Of a stretch of DNA of 13,473 bases, positions 5,741 through 11,489 are shown piece after piece (the first letter of the stretch is position 1; each line of letters starts with the position of its first letter). A program made the position numbers and the translations under genes. The DNA is from an uncultured Oscillibacter sp. GTDB lineage: Bacteria > Bacillota > Clostridia > Oscillospirales > Oscillospiraceae. The stretch spans positions 1 to 13,473 of the forward strand of contig UQMC01000050.1 in assembly GCA_900542115.1 (NCBI GenBank). The letters run 5' to 3'. Below the pieces are notes generated by a model. The model was not told where the DNA came from, ran no database searches, and saw only the letters and a program-made list of their open reading frames with translations.

Positions 5741-6699
5741 ACAGCTTTATCCCCTGGGTAGGCGGCAAGGGCAAGCTGCTGTGGATCATCAACAAGCTGA
5801 TGCCGGATCACTATAAGCGCTTCATCGATGTGTTCGGCGGCAGCGGCACAGTGACGATAAGCCGTCCTATCCAGCGGGGCTGTATGGAAGTCTACAATGA
5901 CTACAACGGAAATCTGACAAACCTCTTCTGCTGCGTGAAAAACCGTACTATGGCGCTCTTAGCGGAATTGGGGTTCCTGCCGCTGAACACACGGGATGAC
6001 TTCAACGTCCTCTATAAATTTTTCTCAAAGGATGAGATCACGGATGATTATCTGCAGGAGGAAATGGATCTGACTGAGGTATTCTTAGATCCTCCCGACG
6101 CGGAAGCCATCCGTGCCCTCATGTTGGAACGCGCGCCACGCGGAGATATTCGCCGTGCCGCAGATTACTTCAAGCTGGTGCGATACAGTTTCAGCGGCGG
6201 CGCCAAGTCCTTTGGCGGTAAGCCCTGCGATATCCGCCGCTTCTTCCATCTGATTTGGGAGTGCTCCCGCAGGCTGGCCAATGTTGTCATTGAGAATAAG
6301 GACTTTGAGGAGCTGATTCGCCAATATGACAGGAAGAATGCCGTACTTTACTGCGATCCGCCCTACTATATGGCAGAGGGCTGCTATCCGGTAGAGTTTC
6401 CGCCGGAGGATCACCAGCGGCTTCACGATGTGCTCATCGGGAGTGAGGGGTACTTTATTGTTTCGTATAACTATCAGGAATACATTTGCGATCTCTATCA
6501 AGATGGCTGCTTTATTTTCCGGACCTCGCGCCCAAATAGTATGTCGCAAAGGGCAGGAAGTGAATATGAGGAAATCATCATCACGAACTATGATCCCCGT
6601 AAGGCTTGCTGGCAGCTCTCCTTGGAAAACCTGCTGGGCGGTGACGGCGATACCCGCTATGAGATGATCCACGAGCCAAAGTGCCCATTGAAATGTTAA
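5737..6699 (+). CDS. DNA adenine methyltransferase, Dam/D12 class
   Basis: The protein has 320 residues from TTG 5737, with AGAAGG upstream and a four-base overlap with the previous gene. It has the landmarks of N6-adenine methyltransferases of the D12 class: an N-terminal P-W-V-G-G-K-G-K (residues 6-13), the S-adenosylmethionine-binding motif DVFGGSGTV (31-39), and the catalytic DPPY at 207-210 in LYCDPPYYMAEG. It would transfer a methyl group to adenine in a short DNA site; the specificity cannot be read. No restriction endonuclease gene is adjacent, so it is an orphan enzyme. It could mask element DNA from host restriction, complementing the ArdA-like protein, or affect element gene expression. 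An insertion between the first motif and DPPY (about residues 85-150, acidic) is consistent with a target-recognition region. The gene is downstream of the XRE-controlled promoter and its leader terminator. Confidence 0.9.
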   Translation: MNSFIPWVGGKGKLLWIINKLMPDHYKRFIDVFGGSGTVTISRPIQRGCMEVYNDYNGNLTNLFCCVKNRTMALLAELGFLPLNTRDDFNVLYKFFSKDEITDDYLQEEMDLTEVFLDPPDAEAIRALMLERAPRGDIRRAADYFKLVRYSFSGGAKSFGGKPCDIRRFFHLIWECSRRLANVVIENKDFEELIRQYDRKNAVLYCDPPYYMAEGCYPVEFPPEDHQRLHDVLIGSEGYFIVSYNYQEYICDLYQDGCFIFRTSRPNSMSQRAGSEYEEIIITNYDPRKACWQLSLENLLGGDGDTRYEMIHEPKCPLKC

Positions 6700-6727
6700 A
6701 CAAATCAAAAAATAGGAGGCAAACATC

Positions 6728-7249
6728 ATGAAATTCCATTTGAACCATGACCCCGCGAACAAGACCCTTGCCATTCCCCGCGCCGCGCTGCAGCTCTCCG
6801 GCCTTGCAGATGTCAGCGACCTGATCCTCCATACCGACAGCGGCTGTGTTCTGCTGCTGCCGGGAGATCCCACCGTGGCAGAGCTGCTGAAAACCATTTC
6901 TCTGCTTTCCACCGTAACGCCGCAGCTGATCTCCCGTCTGGCGGAGAGAAGCCAGATGGCAATGGAGGCCGGAATGACGGAAACGGCATGCGGTGCCTGT
7001 GAACGCAAACCCCAATGCTCCGGCCTTGAAATTCCACCCTGTCAGCTGGCGGAGGCGGGGATCTCGCCCACTGCCGCGCTGGAGTCCTTTGTAGAGGAGG
7101 GCAGAGTCATCGTGCAGGCAGCGGAGAAAACCGCCGCGGATGTGCTCATCGACGAGCTGGACGATGATGTTCGCACCATGCTGGAGGATTCCGGTGTGCA
7201 GCTGGAGGGCGTATGCCGTCTGTTGGAAAAGGAGGAAATCTCAGAATGA
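6728..7249 (+). CDS. Unknown protein with a small Cys cluster
   Basis: The protein has 173 residues; ATG 6728 is nine bases after AGGAGG. The N-terminus (MKFHLNHDPANKTLAIPRAALQL) has the rhythm of short beta-strand DNA-binding or toxin-antitoxin N-domains but lacks a decisive motif. Next come a leucine-rich helical part (VAELLKTISLLSTVTPQLI) and a cysteine cluster A-C-G-A-C-E-R-K-P-Q-C with another Cys ten residues on, which could bind a metal. The last 50 residues are acidic and helical. There is no signal peptide or membrane segment. Similar hypothetical proteins occur in Clostridia conjugative elements, by recollection. It follows the methyltransferase by 28 bases and its stop overlaps the DUF3849 start (ATGA). 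Function unknown. Confidence 0.75.
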   Translation: MKFHLNHDPANKTLAIPRAALQLSGLADVSDLILHTDSGCVLLLPGDPTVAELLKTISLLSTVTPQLISRLAERSQMAMEAGMTETACGACERKPQCSGLEIPPCQLAEAGISPTAALESFVEEGRVIVQAAEKTAADVLIDELDDDVRTMLEDSGVQLEGVCRLLEKEEISE

Positions 7250-7977
7250 ATGACACCTATCTCTACCCCTATTCCTCCACCGAGGCGAGAGATCGGAACG
7301 AGCTTCCCCTCTGGCGGGAGAGCCACAAGGCGAACATCGCCTGCCGCAACGCCATCGAGGACGCCATCCGCCAGAATTTCGACGGAATGCATCTGGACAA
7401 GAACTGCATCACGCCAGTGCTGGAGGAATACGGCTACAAGCGCACCGCGTGGGTGCTTGCCAACACCTTGCACGAACTCAAGTGGGACGGGCGCTTCGGC
7501 CATGCCAACAAGCAGTGGGCGGAGCGCGCCTGCATTCCCAAAGACACCAACCACAACAGCGACTTTGTTGTCCGAAGCCATCCGGCTGTGCTGGATGGCT
7601 TCGTCACTTTCTACCGCAAGGCGGTGCAGGCGTTAAATCTCTTTGGCGCGGAGCATTGCGTTGGTGACCGTGCGAAGCAGGACTTCACCGGCAAGGTGCT
7701 GGTGCTGTCGCCAGAGGCGCTGCGGGAGCAGTATTGGGGGCAGGATTACCAACTTCTGTATGCTCGGAGCGGCTTTGGATGCGAGCCGCATTCCAGTGGT
7801 CGAGCAGTCTTTGCCACCTGCCTCTCGGACGGTGAAACAGCCAGATGGAACCGGGAGGATTTCATCGGCGTACTGGATGACAAGTTTCTGCCCGACTGGG
7901 CGCGGGAAAAGCTGGAGGAACTGATGACACAGGAACAGGCGGACGCCCCCACAATGGGCGGCATGAAAATGAAGTGA
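7246..7977 (+). CDS. DUF3849-domain accessory protein
   Basis: The start is ATG 7246, after AAGGAGG and overlapping the previous TGA. The ATG at 7213 in the same frame has no ribosome-binding site and lies inside the previous gene. The product is 243 residues. The first 100 or so match the DUF3849 pattern: YLYPYSSTEARDR.ELPLWRESHKANIACRNAIE, then DGMHLD, then EYGYKRTAWVLANTLHEL and WDGRFGHANKQWA. The second half (SHPAVLDGFVTFYRKAV, a tyrosine/phenylalanine-rich core, DKFLPDWAREKLEEL) is commonly joined to it. DUF3849 has no established biochemical role but recurs in conjugative elements and in large multi-domain proteins with ArdA-like and YodL-like parts. The C-terminus is APTMGGMKMK. Here MGG is encoded by GGCGGC, not by a ribosome-binding sequence, which separates the tail from translation signals. 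Confidence 0.8.
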   Translation: MNDTYLYPYSSTEARDRNELPLWRESHKANIACRNAIEDAIRQNFDGMHLDKNCITPVLEEYGYKRTAWVLANTLHELKWDGRFGHANKQWAERACIPKDTNHNSDFVVRSHPAVLDGFVTFYRKAVQALNLFGAEHCVGDRAKQDFTGKVLVLSPEALREQYWGQDYQLLYARSGFGCEPHSSGRAVFATCLSDGETARWNREDFIGVLDDKFLPDWAREKLEELMTQEQADAPTMGGMKMK

Positions 7978-7990
7978 GGAGGATACTTGC

Positions 7991-8611
7991 ATGAGCATGA
8001 CCTATTACACCGTGGACGATCTCCGGCCCGGAAGACCCGGCTGGGGTGTGAAGCGTTTTTCCGCGTTGAATGATGCGATCTCCCATTACCGGACACTCCC
8101 TATGGATGGGGCCCGCGTCCTCGGCATGGCGGATGACACCCACGCCTATGAGCTCATCCGCTGTGTGCGTCTTTTCCCCGGCGATGCCCAGGGCGAGGAT
8201 GTTCTGGCGGCAGATTACCGGCGCGGCGGCTTGGTGAAAAAGAACGCTGCCCTGAAAGACGCGCTGGATATTTGCCTGGAAAGCCTGCGTCCCCGCTTTC
8301 TGCTGGAGCCGGAGCGCCTGATCCCCATTCCCCAGCGAAAGAAGCTGCGGAAAGAACTGCGGGAGGCCCTTCTCTGGCAGGGCTATGAAGAAAACTATGA
8401 TTCCGCCATTCGCGCTGTTTTTGTAGAAGGCACTGGCTGGCTCTCGCCCCAGGATGTGAAAAAGCAGAGGCAGCTTCCTCTGGTGCTGCGCTATCGGGTG
8501 GACGGCATGACGAAGGATGGCGCCTACCTCTCCTTAGAAGTGGAGCCTTGGGAATATGACCTCCTGCTGGAGCAGACAAGAGATCACTATAAAATGAAGA
8601 AAAGAGGATGA
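7991..8611 (+). CDS. YodL-like domain protein
   Basis: The protein has 206 residues from ATG 7991, with GAGGAGG shortly upstream. Residues about 18-75 follow the YodL-like pattern: a helix ALNDAISHYRTLPMDGARVLGM, then a YELIRCVRLFPG strand and EDVLAADY. In Clostridia elements this domain is usually part of larger polyvalent proteins; here it is a separate gene. The rest of the protein has a basic helical part (PQRKKLRKELREALLWQGYE) and a C-terminal strand-rich part (LPLVLRYRVDGMTKDGAYLSLEVEPWEYDLL). There is no signal peptide. Unlike the DUF3849 neighbour, it lacks the Met-Gly tail and ends KMKKRG. Function is unknown; its neighbours suggest establishment or anti-defence, which is inference. 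Confidence 0.65.
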   Translation: MSMTYYTVDDLRPGRPGWGVKRFSALNDAISHYRTLPMDGARVLGMADDTHAYELIRCVRLFPGDAQGEDVLAADYRRGGLVKKNAALKDALDICLESLRPRFLLEPERLIPIPQRKKLRKELREALLWQGYEENYDSAIRAVFVEGTGWLSPQDVKKQRQLPLVLRYRVDGMTKDGAYLSLEVEPWEYDLLLEQTRDHYKMKKRG

Positions 8612-8615
8612 CAAC

Positions 8616-9533
8616 ATGAAACGAATGCTTTCCCTTTGTGCCGCGGCGCTGTGCCTGACCCTGGCGCTGACGCCCACCGCGCTGGCGGCGGACTTTGAGC
8701 CTGCGGTACCGAACGCCAAGGTCTGCTACCCCACCGCCATCGTTCGCAGTGACGATGGCACGGAACTGAAAAAGATCTATGATCTGAGTCCCGAAGACGA
8801 TCCTACCGGTATCCCCCGCTCGGACTTCCGGCAGGACGGCTTTCACTACACCCTGACGGACCTTCTGAAGCAGGAGCTTCCGGAAAATGAGAGCCGCCAG
8901 CATACGGAGCACATTTCCGTTGAAAGCGCCAAGAAAGATATGGAATCTGTGTTGGCGCTGCTGCCGCAGGAGCGGGAATTCATCACGGATGACGGTCTCA
9001 TGGGAACCCTGACGCTCCGACTTGATACCGTGCAGGTGGAGCCGTCCGGCTACGGCACTGCCACCAAGGGAATCTCCACCAAGCGCAGCTACCCCAATCT
9101 TGCCGAACAGGATACGCAGTATCTTCCCAAAACCATTACAGAAAACGGCAAGACCCTGACGCTCACGGACATCCAGTGGCAGACGGACAACACCGCTAAC
9201 ATGGATGGTTACGCCGTGGCGGATCGCTACACAGCCGTTGCCACCTATTCCGGCAGTGCCACCAGCAGCTACGTGAAAGGCTATACCGTCACGGCGGATT
9301 ATACCGGCACGGTCAGCCGGATCGCCCTCAACCGTGTCCGGTATGTCGCCATCTTTGAGGGAACGCCCATCCAGCCCACGGAGCCTGCGGAGACACCCGC
9401 CACGGCATCCGCTTTCCGTTGGTCTTATGTGCTCATTCCCATTGGGATCGTGGCCGCGGCAGGCGCGGGCGTCGGCGGCGCGCTGCTGGTGAAGCACAGA
9501 AAAGAAAACGCGGATGAGGAGGATACAGAATGA
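8616..9533 (+). CDS. Secreted protein with C-terminal membrane anchor
   Basis: The protein has 305 residues. A signal peptide is clear: MKRM, then a hydrophobic core, then a cleavage-like ALA-A near residue 25. The extracellular part (about 25-265) has repeated short beta-strands (TLTLRLDTVQV, YTAVATYSG, YTVTADYTGTV). Near the end, a linker PTEPAETPATAS leads to a single membrane helix (SYVLIPIGIVAAAGAGVGGALLV) and a KHRKEN basic stop followed by an acidic tail. The anchor resembles a sortase sorting signal in layout but has no LPxTG-type motif, so the protein is probably membrane-held. It overlaps the sortase start by four bases (ATGA), so the two are co-translated. I infer a cell-envelope role linked to the sortase or conjugation surface. 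No catalytic motif is recognised. Confidence 0.75.
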   Translation: MKRMLSLCAAALCLTLALTPTALAADFEPAVPNAKVCYPTAIVRSDDGTELKKIYDLSPEDDPTGIPRSDFRQDGFHYTLTDLLKQELPENESRQHTEHISVESAKKDMESVLALLPQEREFITDDGLMGTLTLRLDTVQVEPSGYGTATKGISTKRSYPNLAEQDTQYLPKTITENGKTLTLTDIQWQTDNTANMDGYAVADRYTAVATYSGSATSSYVKGYTVTADYTGTVSRIALNRVRYVAIFEGTPIQPTEPAETPATASAFRWSYVLIPIGIVAAAGAGVGGALLVKHRKENADEEDTE

Positions 9534-10312
9534 AAAAGATCATCACCCTTTGCCTGAGCCTTTGCGTGACAGCGGCTCTGGCGGCTCCGGCGCATGCGCT
9601 GGAATACAGCATTGACGCGCCGGACGATTATGACTTTGGCAGGGATACATCTATTGAGGTCATCCACACAGCGGACGGCGGCGCTATGAAAAATGCCGAC
9701 ATGAGCAAAAACGCAGCGCTCATTCCGCCTGTTTTCGGCTCGGAGAGCATGAACGCCCTCCAGACCGGCGAATACCTCACACCCAACCTTGCCCCCGGTG
9801 GTGTTCCCGCGTCCGGCGCGGTCAGTGGCGGCAGTGCCTCCGGCGTCATTACCCCAGGCAGTACGGTGAATGGCGGCAGCGGCTATCAGCCCGCTGTGCT
9901 GTTCACGGAGGTGACAAGCGATCTCTATTACAAAAACGGCTCCCTCGGCAGGCTGGAGATCCCCGCTCTGGATCTGAGCGTGAGAATCTATCAAGGGACG
10001 GACAGCAAGACGCTTGCCAAGGGCATCGGGCACTTCGAGGACACCTCCATCTGGAACGGCAACGTCTGCCTCGCCGCCCATAACCGGGGCGCCAACAGCT
10101 ATTTCGGCCAGATCCACACGCTGGGCATCGGGGACAAAATTACCCTGACCACCAAGCTGGGCACCCGCACCTACAAGGTGACGGATGTCAGCAAGGTCAG
10201 CGAGACAGACCGCAGTGGTCTTGCGGACTCCGGCGAAAATATGCTGACGCTCTACACCTGCGTCCGCAACCAGCGGGACCAGCGGTGGTGCGTTACCGCA
10301 GCGGAGGTCTGA
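9530..10312 (+). CDS. Sortase
   Basis: The protein has 260 residues; ATG 9530 follows GAGGAGG. An N-terminal signal peptide ends near APAHA (about 23). A glycine/serine-rich stretch (residues about 90-120) serves as a linker. The sortase core begins near residue 143 (LGRLEIPALDLSVRIY). Catalytic residues are visible: His184 in LAAHNRGAN, Cys244 in TLYTCV and probably Arg252 in QRW. The G-I-G-H-F and W-N-G-N pattern before the histidine points to the class D-like group, although class is uncertain. Sortases cleave a sorting motif and join the protein to the cell wall or to pilin lysines. The likely client is the Cna_B-repeat adhesin downstream, whose C-terminus lies outside the window. The N-terminus looks cleavable rather than a permanent anchor, which is unusual. 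Confidence 0.9.
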   Translation: MKKIITLCLSLCVTAALAAPAHALEYSIDAPDDYDFGRDTSIEVIHTADGGAMKNADMSKNAALIPPVFGSESMNALQTGEYLTPNLAPGGVPASGAVSGGSASGVITPGSTVNGGSGYQPAVLFTEVTSDLYYKNGSLGRLEIPALDLSVRIYQGTDSKTLAKGIGHFEDTSIWNGNVCLAAHNRGANSYFGQIHTLGIGDKITLTTKLGTRTYKVTDVSKVSETDRSGLADSGENMLTLYTCVRNQRDQRWCVTAAEV

Positions 10313-10425
10313 ATCTTTCTCCCTTTTGCCGAATCAGTTCTGTTCGACTTCTGTCCCTCACTTGTGATATGGTGATGCTGCGAAGAAGATTTTCACGCAT
10401 ACACAGTTAGAATGGAGGCAGGAAG
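10313..10425. other. Intergenic gap between sortase and CAP genes
   Basis: These 113 bases contain no convincing hairpin with a T-run and no ORF. TTCGAC and TGATAT 16 bases apart (around 10343-10370) are only a poor promoter match. The CAP gene may be read through from the sortase operon. Confidence 0.3.
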
Positions 10426-11394
10426 ATGAACGAGAGCAAAAACGTGAGAAAGAATGTCAGCATGATGTTCACCGGCATGGTGATCGGCGCGGCGCTGACC
10501 GGCGGTTCTATCGCAGTCGCAGCCGGGATCACGGCGGAACCTACCTGGCAGCCCATCTTTGTGGATGGTCAACAGGTGGAAATGCAAGCCTACAACATTG
10601 CGGGACACAACTATGTGAAGCTGCGGGACATGGGCGAGCAGGTCGGGTTCAACGTGTATTGGAACGCCGGAGTCCAAATCGACACCGGGCATCCATACAC
10701 GGGGATTGCCCCTGCCACATCCGGTATCCGCGTCAGCAGCTACAAGGGCAGCACCCTCCGCCCCGGAGACCGCAGCGGCTTGAATATCAGTCCCAGCGCG
10801 GATATAAAAAGTGTGGTCTCCACGCAGCCCAATGTCATCCGCGTTGAGGATACCTCCGGCTTCTGGACCGCTATCGCGGTCAGCAGCGGCACAGCCGATG
10901 TGATCGTGGCCGATCAGCATGGCCAGACCGCCGCTTTAACGCTGACGGTAGTTGACGACAAACAGAGCGCAAACGTTCCGGAATCCGGCGCCAGTCAGAC
11001 AGACGCGGCACGGCAGGAGATCGTCCGGCTGGTCAACCAGGTACGCCGGGAAAATGGTGTGCCGGAGCTGACGGTCAACGCGGCTCTGATGGACGCGGCG
11101 CAGCATTGCGCGTCCCTGCGTGTCGCATACCACCAGAACAAGGTGGAGTGCGAGGCGGTAGCGGCCTCCGGGTATCCCCATGGATTTGGATCGAACATCA
11201 CCGCATTCGCAAATGTGCCCGCCTCTGAAACCGCAGAGCGGGCAGTGGAGAATTGGCGGAATTCTCCCGGCCACTTCCAGACGATGATAAACCCTGATTG
11301 CGACACCATCGGCGTTGGGATCTCAAATGATGAAGGTGGAACGATCTGCTTCCTGTTCGCCGGTGATCCCAACGCGCACAATCCCTACGCATAA
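10426..11394 (+). CDS. Secreted CAP (SCP/PR1) domain protein with stalk domain
   Basis: The protein has 322 residues; ATG 10426 follows GGAGG. A hydrophobic N-terminal segment (FTGMVIGAALTGGSIAVAAG) exports or anchors it. Next is a copper-amine-oxidase-N/stalk-like repeat (PIFVDGQQVEMQAYNIAGHNYVKLRD, then VGFNVYWN), then a bacterial Ig-like segment (about 95-175; SVVSTQPNVIRVED, SSGTADVIVAD). The CAP domain runs from about residue 193 to the end, with LVNQVRRENGVPEL, a histidine in VAYHQNK followed by CEAVA, WRNSPGHFQTMI (His283), and the ending FAGDPNAHNPYA. CAP proteins are extracellular with varied functions; this stalk-Ig-CAP form is frequent in Clostridia mobile elements. Four cysteines in the CAP part could form disulfides. 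A strong terminator follows. Its exact task here is unknown. Confidence 0.88.
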   Translation: MNESKNVRKNVSMMFTGMVIGAALTGGSIAVAAGITAEPTWQPIFVDGQQVEMQAYNIAGHNYVKLRDMGEQVGFNVYWNAGVQIDTGHPYTGIAPATSGIRVSSYKGSTLRPGDRSGLNISPSADIKSVVSTQPNVIRVEDTSGFWTAIAVSSGTADVIVADQHGQTAALTLTVVDDKQSANVPESGASQTDAARQEIVRLVNQVRRENGVPELTVNAALMDAAQHCASLRVAYHQNKVECEAVAASGYPHGFGSNITAFANVPASETAERAVENWRNSPGHFQTMINPDCDTIGVGISNDEGGTICFLFAGDPNAHNPYA

Positions 11395-11405
11395 CCTACG
11401 CATAA
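11384..11405 (+). repeat. Perfect 11-bp tandem repeat across a stop codon
   Basis: CCTACGCATAA occurs twice in immediate succession (11384-11394 and 11395-11405). The first copy encodes the last residues and the stop of the CAP protein; the second is untranslated. It looks like a recent slippage duplication. Confidence 0.9.
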
Positions 11406-11419
11406 CACAATATGCTCAC

Positions 11420-11456
11420 ATGGCCTTCCAGCTTCATCGCCGGAAGGCCATTTTTT
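11420..11456 (+). terminator. Strong Rho-independent terminator after the CAP gene
   Basis: TGGCCTTCC (11421-11429) pairs perfectly with GGAAGGCCA (11442-11450), with an additional A-T pair, and is followed by six T (11451-11456). It separates the CAP transcript from the adhesin gene, so the adhesin needs its own promoter between here and 11489, or read-through. I see no clear promoter in the 33 bases available. Confidence 0.92.
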
Positions 11457-11489
11457 ATGAGCAAATCTAAAAAGAAAGGTCAAATAACG

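Noticed and set aside
6085..7008. 307-residue minus-strand frame
   Set aside because: It is antisense to the methyltransferase catalytic region and the start of the next gene.
7290..7298. AGATCGGAA, the first nine bases of the adapter, inside the DUF3849 gene
   Set aside because: The match stops after nine bases, the frame is intact and the residues fit the family, so it is chance.
8154..9497. 447-residue open frame on the minus strand
   Set aside because: It is antisense to the YodL-like gene and the secreted protein, both with ribosome-binding sites and recognisable features. It has no domain pattern.
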